The notes: generated from the letters alone by a model not told the origin. A DNA stretch of 13,831 nucleotides from Acidobacteriota bacterium (GCA_020350085.1 CP070706.1:1319627-1333457), one strand, 5' to 3'; counted from the first letter of the stretch, positions 1 through 7,606 are shown. Numbers and translations are program-made.

Positions 1-293
1 ATTCGTGACCAGCTGTGCCAGGCTTCGCTCGCCGCGCGCGAAGCAGCACGCACTTGGCTCGGGCCGGCCTGGTAATATCGCGCGATCACCTCGCGGTGTC
101 GATGCGGAACGCGCTGATCGGTCAACTTGCCGCTGCGCACGCGCCGGCCGCCGATGATGCACGGGATCTCTCGCAGCTCGGAGCGCCAGCTTTCCAACGC
201 GGCTCGCAGCTCGGCGCGCTCGGCAGTTCCCGGCGCGTAGCTGAGCACGGGCTCGTTACTCGGACTCGGGACGCGGAATATGCCGTTGTGCAT
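1..293 (-). CDS. pruA: 1-pyrroline-5-carboxylate dehydrogenase, N-terminal part (cut by window edge)
   Basis: The first 97 codons of an aldehyde dehydrogenase superfamily member, probably the NAD-dependent enzyme that oxidises glutamate semialdehyde/P5C to glutamate in proline breakdown. The N-terminus matches the eukaryote-like (ALDH4A1) branch as I know it: NEPVLSYAPG, then GTAERAELRAAL, then IPCIIGGRRV, then a Pro-His-rich segment ahead of IARYYQAG and a helix ending SEAWHSW. The ATG at 293-291 is preceded by AGGGAGA (minus strand, bases 301-307) at 7 bases. The catalytic Cys/Glu region and NAD site lie outside the window, so activity cannot be judged. It is divergent from glgC. Another ALDH4-like enzyme is possible, but the NEPVL and IPC-IG spacing favours PruA. 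Confidence 0.83.
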   Translation of the reverse strand, partial: MHNGIFRVPSPSNEPVLSYAPGTAERAELRAALESWRSELREIPCIIGGRRVRSGKLTDQRVPHRHREVIARYYQAGPSQVRAASRAASEAWHSWSR

Positions 294-313
294 CCAAATC
301 TCTCCCTGGTGAC

Positions 314-332
314 TTGAGACGGTCCGTCCCAA
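314..332. promoter_or_regulatory. 19-bp imperfect dyad, candidate operator upstream of pruA
   Basis: TTGAGACGGTCCGTCCCAA reads as an inverted repeat around a central T at base 323: eight of nine arm positions pair, with an uninterrupted inner GACGG/CCGTC. It lies 20 bases upstream of the pruA start, beyond its Shine-Dalgarno, in the pruA-glgC divergent region. The size fits a dimeric repressor or activator site, but no regulator gene is next to it in the window and no second copy was seen. Function is inferred from shape and position only. Confidence 0.3.
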
Positions 333-486
333 AGCCAAGTTGGGAAAACAACGTGGATCGACGGGGGGCCCTGGCGTGGTGCCGCTCCCGGAGCTCCACA
401 GTCTACCGCGAATCAGGTCGCGAATTCGGCCGGCCAGTCGCGGCGCGCGTCGCGATATACTGCGCCGGAGGGGGTACCTAAACGCG

Positions 487-1737
487 ATGCTAGACGCGCA
501 TCATGGGCCCGCGCGCCGAGCGTCACCCGGCCGAGTGCTGACGTTCATTCTCGCCGGTGGGCGCGGGGAACGGCTCGAGCCGCTCACGCGCGACCGCTCC
601 AAACCGGCGGTGCCTTTCGGCGGCAGCTACAGGATCATCGACTTCACGCTTTCGAACTGCCTCAACGCGGGCCTGCGGCAGATCTTTCTGTTGACGCAGT
701 ACAAGTCGCAATCGCTGGTGCGTCACGTCACACAAGGCTGGGATCTGTTCAGCGGCGAGCTGGGGGAGTACATCACCACGATCCCCCCCCAGCTCAGGAT
801 CGGTACCGACTGGTATCGCGGAACAGCCGACGCCGTGTTCCAGAACCTCTACACCGTCGAGCACGAGAAACCGGAGCTCATACTGATCCTTTCCGGTGAT
901 CATGTTTACCGGATGAACTACGGCGAGATGATCCGCGACCACCTCTCGCGCAAAGCCGACGCGACACTGGCGGTCGTTCCCATTCCGGCCGCCGACGCCA
1001 GCCGCTTCGGCGTCGTGGCCGCCGACGAGCAGCACTGGGTTCGCGGATTCCGCGAAAAACCCAAGGACGTCAGCCCCTCGGAACCGGACGTGCTGGCGAA
1101 CATGGGCGTGTACCTGTTCAACACCAACGTGCTGGCCGAGGCGCTGTGCAGCGATGCTCGCCGGGACGACTCGTCGCACGATTTCGGCCACGACGTACTG
1201 CCGGCGCTCGTCGAGGGAGGTGCGCGCGTGCTGGTCCATCGGTATCGGGATCCGAGCGACTCGCATCAGCCGTACTGGCGCGATATCGGCACGCTCGACG
1301 CCTACTTCGAAGCCAACATGGACCTCGTGGCGGTCACGCCACAGTTCAATCTGTACGAGTCGGTCTGGCCGGTGCGCTCGGCGCCGAGCCAGGCTCCTCC
1401 GGCCAAGTTCGTCTTCGCCGGTGGCGAGCAGGGACGTATCGGCCAGGCGCTCGACTCGCTCGTCTCGACCGGCGTCATCGTCAGCGGGGGTCACGTCGAG
1501 CGTTCGATCCTCGGGCCGGGCTGCCGGATCAACTCCTGGTCCAGGGTCACCGACAGCATCTTGATGGACGGTGTCGAGGTCGGCCGGCACGCCGTCGTCG
1601 AGCGGGCGATCGTCGACAAAGGGGCGCGTATCGCACCCCAGACCCGCGTGTCGGCGAAAGATCTCGCGGCCGACGGTCGCTTCCGCGTCACCGACAGCGG
1701 GATCGTCGTCGTTCCTCGCGGAGCCGTCGTCGGGTGA
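487..1737 (+). CDS. glgC: Glucose-1-phosphate adenylyltransferase (ADP-glucose pyrophosphorylase)
   Basis: Makes ADP-glucose from ATP and glucose-1-phosphate, the committed step of bacterial glycogen synthesis, in the cytoplasm. The 416-residue product is close to the usual length. Visible motifs: nucleotide-binding LAGGRGERLEPLT (about 22-34), SKPAVPFGG (38-46), WYRGTADAV (109-117), SGDHVYRMNY (136-145), substrate-binding FREKP (188-192) and YWRDIGTLDAY (263-273). The C-terminal part (about 305-416) is the left-handed beta-helix domain with hexad-like repeats. The ATG at 487 is chosen because GGAGGGGG (467-474) precedes it and the reading frame has a TAA at 478-483 context only in other frames; starting at 340 would add about 49 low-complexity Arg-rich residues with no homology. 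A run of eight C at 783-790 falls inside the gene, but the frame stays intact. No other glycogen gene is in the window. Confidence 0.96.
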   Translation: MLDAHHGPARRASPGRVLTFILAGGRGERLEPLTRDRSKPAVPFGGSYRIIDFTLSNCLNAGLRQIFLLTQYKSQSLVRHVTQGWDLFSGELGEYITTIPPQLRIGTDWYRGTADAVFQNLYTVEHEKPELILILSGDHVYRMNYGEMIRDHLSRKADATLAVVPIPAADASRFGVVAADEQHWVRGFREKPKDVSPSEPDVLANMGVYLFNTNVLAEALCSDARRDDSSHDFGHDVLPALVEGGARVLVHRYRDPSDSHQPYWRDIGTLDAYFEANMDLVAVTPQFNLYESVWPVRSAPSQAPPAKFVFAGGEQGRIGQALDSLVSTGVIVSGGHVERSILGPGCRINSWSRVTDSILMDGVEVGRHAVVERAIVDKGARIAPQTRVSAKDLAADGRFRVTDSGIVVVPRGAVVG

Positions 1738-1822
1738 CCGGCCGGCCGGCGCCGCCCGACGCGAGCGCACGCGGCGCTGTGATCCTGCTCCCGAAGGCAC
1801 GCGCTGCGGGAGAGACGGGCCC

Positions 1823-3604
1823 GTGACGCTCGACGTCGCCATCGTGCTGAGCGTGATCACGCTCGCCTATGTCTTGTTTCTGACAGAGGCGCTGGCGGTC
1901 GAGCTGGTCGGCATGCTGGCCATCTTGACTCTCGTCGTGACCCGTGTCATCGAGCCCGATCAGGCCTTCATCGGCTTCGGCAATCCCGCGCTGATGATGA
2001 TCGCCAGCGTGCTGGTGTTGTCGGCGAGCCTCGTGCGAAACGGCGCCGGAGAGCGCATCGCGGCGCGCATCGAACGCTACTCGGGCGGCGGCACCGAGAA
2101 GATGATCCTGGCGCTGCTGTCGTCGATCACCGGCATCTCGGCGTTCATCAACAACGTCGCCGCGACGGCGATGTATCTGCCCGTTGCCGAGAACCTGGCT
2201 CGCAAGTACAAGGTGCGGCCGGCGCGATTGCTGATGCCGGTGGCCTACGCTTCGCTGCTCGGCGGGGTCTGCACGCTGACCGGCACATCGACGAACGTCG
2301 CCGTCGGCGGCGAGCTGGTTTCCTACGGATACCCGGGGCTCGGAGTGTTCGAGCTGAGCTGGATCGGCGTGCCGCTGGCGCTCGTCGGGCTGTGCTATCT
2401 GCTGATCTTCTCCCGGTGGCTCCCGGGCCGAGCGGGCACCGAGGAGCCGCCGGAAGAAGGCGACGAGCGTGAGGGCCGATTGTTCATGACCGAGCTGATC
2501 GTCCCGGACGGTTCACCGGCCATCGGCCGCACGCTGCGTGAGCTGGCGTTGGCGAAGAGCTACGCGCTGACACCGATCGGCATGATCCGCGGCGCGGTGC
2601 GGCTGTCGGCCGATGTGCTGGACACGCCGCTCAAGGCCGATGACGTCGTCGTCGTCGAGGGTGCGGTGCGCGCGATCAATCGCGGCGTGGCCGCGGCGGG
2701 ACTGACGCGAAAGCCGTCGAGCAAGATCACTCCGCCGGGGCAGGGGGCACCCGCGCTCGTCGAGGCGACGATCTCTTACAACTCACCGCTGATCGGCCGC
2801 ACGCTCAGAGAGATCGACCTCAGAGGTCGCTACGGTCTGGACGTCATCGCTTTGTGGCGCCGAGGAGGCGCGATCGTCGAGAAGGTCGGCCACATCCGGC
2901 TGCGCCTCGGTGACGATCTGCTCGTGCAAGGGCCGCTGGACCGGATTCGGCGCGTCGCGGGGGATCCGCTCTACTTGCTGCTCAACGACCGCGTGCTGCC
3001 GCGCTACGAGCCGCGCAACGAGCTGCTGTCGGTGCTGGTTTTCGGGGTCGCACTCGGGCTCGGAGCCACCGGCGTGATGCCGATCGCGCTGGCGTTCGTG
3101 ATCGGCGCGTTGCTCGTCGTGCTGACCGGATGCATCACGCTAGAGGAGGCCTACCGGGCGATCAATCTGAAGCTGATCTTGCTGATCGGTACGATGTTCG
3201 GCGTGGCACGCGCGATCGACGTCTCCGGCACGGCGGATTTCCTCTCCGGCCTGATCCTGAACCTCGCGGGTGGGCAGGACGCCTCGCCGATTCTCGTGCT
3301 CGCGGGGCTGTATTGGTTGACCGTGTTGCTGACGCAGTCGATGTCGAATGCCGCTGCGGCGCTGCTGGTGCTGCCGGTAGGCCTGGCGTCGGCGAACATG
3401 TTGGGCATCGAAGTACGGCCCGTGGCGATCACGATCGCGGTGGCGGCCTCGCTGGCGTTCATGACACCGCTCGAACCGGCCTGCCTCCTGGTGATGTCCA
3501 CCGGCCGCTACCGCTTCCTGGACTTCGTCCGCTTCGGTGCGCCGCTTTCGCTGATCAGCTTCTTGTCGGTGATGTTTTTGGTGCGGCTGTTCTTCCCGTG
3601 GTGA
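1823..3604 (+). CDS. SLC13/DASS-family anion transporter with two RCK_C domains
   Basis: A 593-residue inner-membrane permease of the divalent anion:Na+ symporter group, likely for sulfate, dicarboxylate or another small anion; the substrate cannot be read from sequence. The N-terminal membrane half (about 1-205) contains GGVCTLTGTSTNVAVGG (147-163), the SNT-type cation-binding signature of the family; the C-terminal half (about 395-593) contains its counterpart TQSMSNAAAA (504-513) and MTPLEPACLLV (547-557). Between them are two tandem RCK_C/TrkA-C-like cytosolic domains (about 221-290 and 311-380), each with an IGRTLRE motif followed by a (A/G)DD(V/L)(V/L)V(E/Q)G end. The GTG at 1823 has GGGAGAG (1808-1814) upstream at 8 bases, and the membrane domain starts directly after it; the longer open frame upstream is Arg/Pro-rich shadow. 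It follows glgC by 85 bases and may share its transcript. Confidence 0.93.
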   Translation: MTLDVAIVLSVITLAYVLFLTEALAVELVGMLAILTLVVTRVIEPDQAFIGFGNPALMMIASVLVLSASLVRNGAGERIAARIERYSGGGTEKMILALLSSITGISAFINNVAATAMYLPVAENLARKYKVRPARLLMPVAYASLLGGVCTLTGTSTNVAVGGELVSYGYPGLGVFELSWIGVPLALVGLCYLLIFSRWLPGRAGTEEPPEEGDEREGRLFMTELIVPDGSPAIGRTLRELALAKSYALTPIGMIRGAVRLSADVLDTPLKADDVVVVEGAVRAINRGVAAAGLTRKPSSKITPPGQGAPALVEATISYNSPLIGRTLREIDLRGRYGLDVIALWRRGGAIVEKVGHIRLRLGDDLLVQGPLDRIRRVAGDPLYLLLNDRVLPRYEPRNELLSVLVFGVALGLGATGVMPIALAFVIGALLVVLTGCITLEEAYRAINLKLILLIGTMFGVARAIDVSGTADFLSGLILNLAGGQDASPILVLAGLYWLTVLLTQSMSNAAAALLVLPVGLASANMLGIEVRPVAITIAVAASLAFMTPLEPACLLVMSTGRYRFLDFVRFGAPLSLISFLSVMFLVRLFFPW

Positions 3605-3616
3605 GCAGACGGCGGG

Positions 3617-4225
3617 CTACCAGTAGATCTCGTCCCACAGCAGCATCCGCTTGGCCTGCTTTTCGAAGTACCGCACGTACGGTGCCGACAGCGGTCCGCT
3701 GTCGGCTTCGTCGGGGGTCAGCGCTTCGCCGATGGTCACCCGCCGGGTGAGATCCGGCAGGTACCACACCAGCGTGCGTCCGAACTCGTCGGAGCGGTAG
3801 ACCTGAAGCTCGCCGTCCTCCGTCATCAGCGAATCACGCGTGCCGCGCTGCTCGCGGTGGTAGCGCGCGAAGAGGCGATCGTCGCTCGAGCGCTCCTGAT
3901 CGATCTCGATCTCGATCGCGCCGAGAAAGCCTTTGTTGAGATATTCGTGACGTGTCTGCCACGCCGTATCGATTTCGATATCTCCGCGCCGCCAGTACAG
4001 TCGCAGTTGCCACTGACCCGTCGCCGGGTCGCGTCTGATCTGCACGGCTTGGCGCTGGGCGATGTCGACGCGTGACCAAGTCCCGGTGAAGCTGCCTTCG
4101 CTCGTGGCCGCGCGCGGTGCGCCGAGGGCCAGGACGGCGAGCGCGGAATAGCCGGCAATCAGCGCTGCTAGGCCCGTTAGGGCAAGCCAGCTTCGATGCC
4201 GCGAGGAGCGGGGTTCAGCCTTCAT
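3617..4225 (-). CDS. Uncharacterised membrane-anchored or secreted protein
   Basis: I do not recognise a family. The 202-residue product has a basic N-terminus (residues 1-12), a long hydrophobic segment (about 13-36) and then a soluble region of about 165 residues. The segment could be an uncleaved anchor or a signal peptide cut near PRA-A (about 37-40). The protein has no cysteine, so it is not a lipoprotein itself. The soluble part begins GTWSRVDIAQRQAVQIRRD and alternates polar and hydrophobic residues (QLRLYWRR, IEIEIDQE, ELQVYRSDEF, RTLVWYLPD), suggesting a beta-rich, perhaps lipocalin-like fold, then ends in an aromatic Arg/Lys-rich tail. The ATG at 4225 overlaps the end of the DUF2520 gene by 11 bases and has GGAG about 9 bases upstream, which points to coupled translation as last gene of the lspA operon. 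Confidence 0.8.
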   Translation of the reverse strand: MKAEPRSSRHRSWLALTGLAALIAGYSALAVLALGAPRAATSEGSFTGTWSRVDIAQRQAVQIRRDPATGQWQLRLYWRRGDIEIDTAWQTRHEYLNKGFLGAIEIEIDQERSSDDRLFARYHREQRGTRDSLMTEDGELQVYRSDEFGRTLVWYLPDLTRRVTIGEALTPDEADSGPLSAPYVRYFEKQAKRMLLWDEIYW

Positions 4226-5201
4226 CTTTTTGGGCTCCACTCGGTTTTGAGAGATCTTCACGTCGAGGCAGCGTACGGAGTCTGGCTGGTGCCGGCAAGT
4301 CGCGGCCCGTAAGCGAGACGGCGAGCTGGCGGCCGACGCGGCGGGGCAGGCGACCGGCGGCGACGAGCTCGGCCGCGCCGGCGAGCACCAGCTCCCGGTG
4401 CGCGGACGAGAGCGGTCCGTCGTCGAGGTCGGCCCGCGCGAGCGCCTCAACATGCCGCGCGAGCGTCTCGACGTCTCCGCGCGCCACCGGCCCGGTCAGC
4501 GCGTCGAGGCCCCGATCCTCGAAGCCCTGGACCGCGCTCGTCGCCAGCTCGGCCAGCAACCGGCGAGCGGCACGAGGTGACAGGCCGGCCCGTTCGAGCA
4601 GCGACGCTGCAGCCGTCAGCAGCGCGACGAGATCGCCCGCGGCCATCACCGCGGCGAGATGCACCAGAGCGCGTTGATCGTCCTCGACGACGAGCGGTCG
4701 CAAGCCGAGTCGCCGCGCGAGCCGGCGCGCTCGCCGGACGGCCCGCGGCTGACCCGAGAGCGTGACGAAGCGGCCTTCCAGAGCCTGTGCTGAGCGCGGG
4801 CCGACGAGCGCGACCACGGGATGGAACACACCAAGAGCCGGCCCGAGTTCTGCGAGCGGCGCCAGCGCAGCAGCGGGGCGCGAGCCGGCGAGGTGCAGCG
4901 CGACGCGCGGTCCGCCGCCCCGAGGCCAGTCGCGAGCCAGAACCTCGGCGAACTCAGCGAGCGCGTCGTCGCGCACGGCGACGAGCAACAGCCGTGCCTC
5001 GCCCAGCAGCGCCCCGAGCGAGCTCGTGGCGCGGGCGCCGGTGCGCCGTGCGAGCGCTCGGGCACGAGCGGGTCGGCGGCTCCAAACCACGACGCTCTCA
5101 CCCCGAGCGCGCAGAGCAACCACCAGCGCGCTGCCGGCGCGACCGGCACCCGCGACCCCCACGCTCTCGAGCGCATAAGGCGAGCTGGCCCGGCGACTCA
5201 C
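4215..5201 (-). CDS. Rossmann-fold / DUF2520 domain protein
   Basis: A 328-residue cytoplasmic protein of the family annotated as Rossmann-like plus DUF2520, a putative NAD(P)-dependent dehydrogenase of unknown substrate. The N-terminal nucleotide-binding loop is VGVAGAGRAGSAL (14-26, GxGxxG), followed by a second strand ending VVVWSRRP. The middle has LGVFHPVVALVG, corresponding to the family's HPL region, and the C-terminal helical domain carries the strong signature ALTGPVARGDVETLARHVEAL-like (about 233-252). Where members I remember read YHAAA..ASN, this one reads VHLAAVMAAGD, so a conserved Asn/Tyr pair seems to be lost. The GTG at 5201-5199 is chosen because it overlaps the rluD stop as GTGA and has GGAGGT (5210-5215) 8 bases upstream. 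The longer frame to 5252 would only add an unlikely Arg-rich stretch. Confidence 0.9.
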   Translation of the reverse strand: MSRRASSPYALESVGVAGAGRAGSALVVALRARGESVVVWSRRPARARALARRTGARATSSLGALLGEARLLLVAVRDDALAEFAEVLARDWPRGGGPRVALHLAGSRPAAALAPLAELGPALGVFHPVVALVGPRSAQALEGRFVTLSGQPRAVRRARRLARRLGLRPLVVEDDQRALVHLAAVMAAGDLVALLTAAASLLERAGLSPRAARRLLAELATSAVQGFEDRGLDALTGPVARGDVETLARHVEALARADLDDGPLSSAHRELVLAGAAELVAAGRLPRRVGRQLAVSLTGRDLPAPARLRTLPRREDLSKPSGAQKDEG

Positions 5202-6166
5202 GGAGCGGCACCTCCGAGTGCCCTCCAGACGAGAGTCAGCTGCTCGGGCCACGGCGCGATGAAGCTCATCGAAGCACCCGTGGCCGGATGCTCGAAACGG
5301 AGCTTACGCGCATGCAGAGCCGGCCGATCCAGGGTGCGCAACGCCTTGCGTTTGAGCGGATCGAGCACGCTTCGAGTTCGATCGCCGGCGTACGTGCGAT
5401 CACCGACGATCGGGTGACCGAGGGCGCTGAGGTGCACCCGAACCTGGTGTGTTCTACCGGTGACGATCTTGACCGCCACGAGCGCGAAACCAGGCACCTC
5501 TTCGAGCACGCGGTAGTGACTCTCGGCGCGCCGTGCGCGCGCGCTGCGCGTCGACATCTTCACGCGCGAGCGCGGATCGCGGCCGACGGGAAGCTCGATC
5601 GAGCCCGCGGCCTCGCCCGGCCGGCCCCACACGATCGCGTGATACAGCTTGTCCACGCGCCGCGCCCGGAACTGTGCCGCCAGCTTCTCGTGCGCTGCCG
5701 GGTGGCGTGCCACGAGCAGCAAGACGCTGGTGCCGCGGTCCAATCGGTGCACCAGCCCGCAGCGGCCCGCGCCGCCGACGCCGGCGAGCCGCGCGTCGCG
5801 ATGCAGCAGCGCCGCGGCCAGCGTCGGACCGCGCACGCCGGCACCGGGGTGGACGACGAGGCCGGCGGGCTTGTTGATGACGAGGAAGTGCTCGTCTTCG
5901 TACAGCACGTCGAGGGGCAGCGGCGCGGGATGCACGCGCTCGTCGGCGGGCGGCGGGAGTGTCACGGTGACGACGGAGCCGGGAGAAAGCGGCACCGACG
6001 GCCGCGCCGCCGCTCCGTCGAGCAGGACGAGCCCCTCGCGGATCAAGCGCGCCAGCTGGCTGCGCGAGCGCTCGGGATGCCGCGCGGCGCAGAAGCGATC
6101 CAGGCGCATGCCCGCGTGCTCGTCGCCGACCAGGTGGCGATGAGTCGTCGGGCGAGCCGATCTCAC
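5198..6166 (-). CDS. rluD: RluD/RluA-type 23S rRNA pseudouridine synthase
   Basis: Converts uridine to pseudouridine in large-subunit rRNA. The 322-residue product has an N-terminal S4 RNA-binding domain (about 18-75, MRLDRFCA...RSRSQLARLIREG), then the catalytic domain: LYEDEHFLVINKPAGLVVHPG (about 88-108), and GLVHRLDRGTSVLLLVAR (137-154) with catalytic Asp143, followed by the GRTHQVRVHLSALGHPIVGD region that contacts RNA. Length is typical. The start is taken as GTG 6166-6164, which overlaps the lgt stop as GTGA; the RBS is weak (GGGAG about 14 bases upstream), and GTG 6187 would add seven residues. The symbol rluD is by motif similarity; RluA-family members differ in target uridine and this cannot be decided here. 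Confidence 0.92.
   Translation of the reverse strand: MRSARPTTHRHLVGDEHAGMRLDRFCAARHPERSRSQLARLIREGLVLLDGAAARPSVPLSPGSVVTVTLPPPADERVHPAPLPLDVLYEDEHFLVINKPAGLVVHPGAGVRGPTLAAALLHRDARLAGVGGAGRCGLVHRLDRGTSVLLLVARHPAAHEKLAAQFRARRVDKLYHAIVWGRPGEAAGSIELPVGRDPRSRVKMSTRSARARRAESHYRVLEEVPGFALVAVKIVTGRTHQVRVHLSALGHPIVGDRTYAGDRTRSVLDPLKRKALRTLDRPALHARKLRFEHPATGASMSFIAPWPEQLTLVWRALGGAAP
5210..5215 (-). promoter_or_regulatory. Strong Shine-Dalgarno GGAGGT inside rluD, for the DUF2520 gene
   Basis: GGAGGT lies within the last codons of rluD, 8 bases before the GTG that overlaps the rluD stop. This settles the DUF2520 start and supports termination-reinitiation between the two genes. Confidence 0.75.
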
Positions 6167-7047
6167 GCGTTTTTCGGATGCTCCCACGGCTCGCTCGCAG
6201 GCGGGGTCGAATCCGCGGCCGCATCCGACGCCGCGTCCGACTTCCCATCGGGGCGGCTCGTGGACGGTTGTGACGCCCGCTGCCGCAACCGAAGCGACAG
6301 CCAGGCGACGGCGGCCGCCGGAGCGACGACGAGCGAGATCAGCTGGCTGGTGGAAAGCAGACCGCCGAACCACAGACCTCGCACCGCATCGCCTCGGAAC
6401 AGCTCGACCACGAAGCGGCCGCTGCCGTACAACACGAGGTACGCCAGCGCGGCCTCGCCGGGACGCTGGCGACGCGCGCGAACCAGCATGACCGCCGGCA
6501 GCACGACGAGCACGTTCCAGGCGGCCTCGTAGAGCGGCGTCGGGTGCAGGCCCACGCCGAGCGGCACGCCCTGCTGATCGTGAGCCTCGGCCGAGTGATA
6601 GGTCACGGCCCACGGCAGCGCGCACGAGCTGCCGTAGCAGCAGCCCGCCAGCAGGCAACCGATGCGACCGATCGCTTGGCTGACGGGGAGCGGGACCGCG
6701 ACCGCATCGAGCAGGCGCCCGAGCGGCAGCTCGGCGCGCCAGGCGAGGACCGCCAGGGTCACCAGTCCCGACAGCACGCCGGCCCAGATCACGCCCGCGG
6801 CGCGCAGAAAGTCGATCGACAGCAAGCGGCCGAGATCGCCTGCGTACCAGCCGAAATCGACGATGACCAGGCCGAGCTTGGCTCCGAGCAACCCTCCGAC
6901 GACGGTCCAGAAAGCGATCCGCCCTGCCTCGTGCGGATCGAGCCCGTCACGTTCGGCGCCGCGGATGAACCAGATCCAGGCCACGAGCAGCGCCGTGGCA
7001 GCCATCAGGCCGTAGCTCGGCAGGAAGCCGATCAGCAGCGGATGCAT
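6163..7047 (-). CDS. lgt: Prolipoprotein diacylglyceryl transferase
   Basis: Inner-membrane enzyme that moves diacylglycerol from phosphatidylglycerol onto the lipobox cysteine of prolipoproteins, the first step of lipoprotein maturation. The 294-residue product shows repeated hydrophobic segments and family motifs: GLMAATALLVAW near the N-terminus, GGLLGAKLGLV (51-61), AIGRIGCLLAGCCYG (125-139), the Cys-rich form common in deltaproteobacterial-type enzymes, HPTPLYEA (168-175) and GRFVVELFRGD (210-220) with the essential Arg. The last 35 residues are a hydrophilic Ser/Pro/Asp tail not expected in short family members. ATG 7047 follows the lspA stop by 13 bases without a clear Shine-Dalgarno; lspA is its expected pathway partner. 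Confidence 0.97.
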   Translation of the reverse strand: MHPLLIGFLPSYGLMAATALLVAWIWFIRGAERDGLDPHEAGRIAFWTVVGGLLGAKLGLVIVDFGWYAGDLGRLLSIDFLRAAGVIWAGVLSGLVTLAVLAWRAELPLGRLLDAVAVPLPVSQAIGRIGCLLAGCCYGSSCALPWAVTYHSAEAHDQQGVPLGVGLHPTPLYEAAWNVLVVLPAVMLVRARRQRPGEAALAYLVLYGSGRFVVELFRGDAVRGLWFGGLLSTSQLISLVVAPAAAVAWLSLRLRQRASQPSTSRPDGKSDAASDAAADSTPPASEPWEHPKNA

Positions 7048-7060
7048 GGCTCGGCCGGTC

Positions 7061-7591
7061 TCACTCGGCCTTCGCGGCGCCGTTCGCCGGCTGGCGACGG
7101 AACAGCTCGAGCGCGAGCAGAACTGCGCCGCAGGTCAGGCCGGTGTCGGCGAGGTTGAAGGTCGGCCAACGGTAGCTGCCGAAAACGCGCAGCAGAAAGC
7201 CGGCGATCGGTTCGTAGCTGCAGAAAACATCGAGAAAGTCGACGACGTAGCCGCGGAAGATCCGATCGATGAGGTTCCCCACGGCACCGCCGAGGATCAG
7301 CGCCAGGCCCACGCGGGCGTACACGTCGGTGAGCGGCACGCGCCAGAGCAACGCCGTGACGGCCACGACGGCGATCAGCGGAATCCCGGTCAACAGCACG
7401 CTGCGCCACGGGTCCGGCCAGGTCGCGAGCAGCCCGAACATCGCGCCGGTGTTGTAGCTCAACGAGAGCTGGAACAGTCCCGGAATGATCGTCAGCGGGC
7501 TCGCCAGCTGCGAGTTGGCCCACAGCTTGGTGGCCTGATCGGCCACGAGCCAACCGGCCGCAAGGATCAGATCGCGCACACGCGGATTCAC
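7061..7591 (-). CDS. lspA: Lipoprotein signal peptidase (signal peptidase II)
   Basis: Inner-membrane aspartyl protease that removes the signal peptide from diacylglyceryl-prolipoproteins after Lgt. The 176-residue product shows VADQATKLWA (16-25), SYNTGAMFGLL (45-55), the first catalytic site GNLIDRIFRGYVVDFLDV (105-122, Asp109) and the second FNLADTGL (145-152, Asp149). The stretch between VVDFLDV and FNLAD includes an extra-looking FCSYEPIAGFLLRVFGSY, longer than in E. coli. The GTG at 7591-7589 has GGAGGA (7601-7606) 9 bases upstream and starts the first membrane helix; the ATG at 7681 would add 30 non-homologous residues. It heads the minus-strand operon and diverges from ileS. Confidence 0.96.
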   Translation of the reverse strand: MNPRVRDLILAAGWLVADQATKLWANSQLASPLTIIPGLFQLSLSYNTGAMFGLLATWPDPWRSVLLTGIPLIAVVAVTALLWRVPLTDVYARVGLALILGGAVGNLIDRIFRGYVVDFLDVFCSYEPIAGFLLRVFGSYRWPTFNLADTGLTCGAVLLALELFRRQPANGAAKAE

Positions 7592-7600
7592 GGCTCGTCG

Positions 7601-7606
7601 TCCTCC
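7601..7606 (-). promoter_or_regulatory. Strong Shine-Dalgarno GGAGGA deciding the lspA start
   Basis: On the minus strand GGAGGA ends 9 bases before the GTG at 7591. It selects a GTG start that gives a normal-length LspA beginning one short stretch ahead of the first membrane helix, over an upstream ATG without such a site. Confidence 0.7.

Noticed and set aside
456..461. TATACT as the -10 box of a glgC promoter
   Set aside because: No -35 match at a suitable distance, and a transcript from it would start inside the glgC Shine-Dalgarno.
340..486. Upstream start for glgC at 340
   Set aside because: The added 49 residues are Arg/Pro-rich without family similarity; ATG 487 with GGAGGGGG upstream gives a normal-length enzyme.
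783..790. Run of eight C in glgC as a phase-variation site
   Set aside because: The frame is intact, it encodes Ile-Pro-Pro-Gln at a natural place in the enzyme, and housekeeping glgC is an unlikely phase-variable gene.
1741..1750. GCCGGCCGGC palindrome as a glgC terminator
   Set aside because: Perfect 10-bp palindrome but no loop and no T run; expected in such GC-rich DNA.
3605..3616. Bidirectional terminator between the converging transporter and the uncharacterised gene
   Set aside because: Only 12 bases, no hairpin and no T run; any terminator would have to lie inside the coding ends.
4787..6532. A 581-codon plus-strand open frame opposite rluD, DUF2520 and lgt
   Set aside because: Low-complexity Arg/Ala-rich product opposite three clear genes; no Shine-Dalgarno or family motif.
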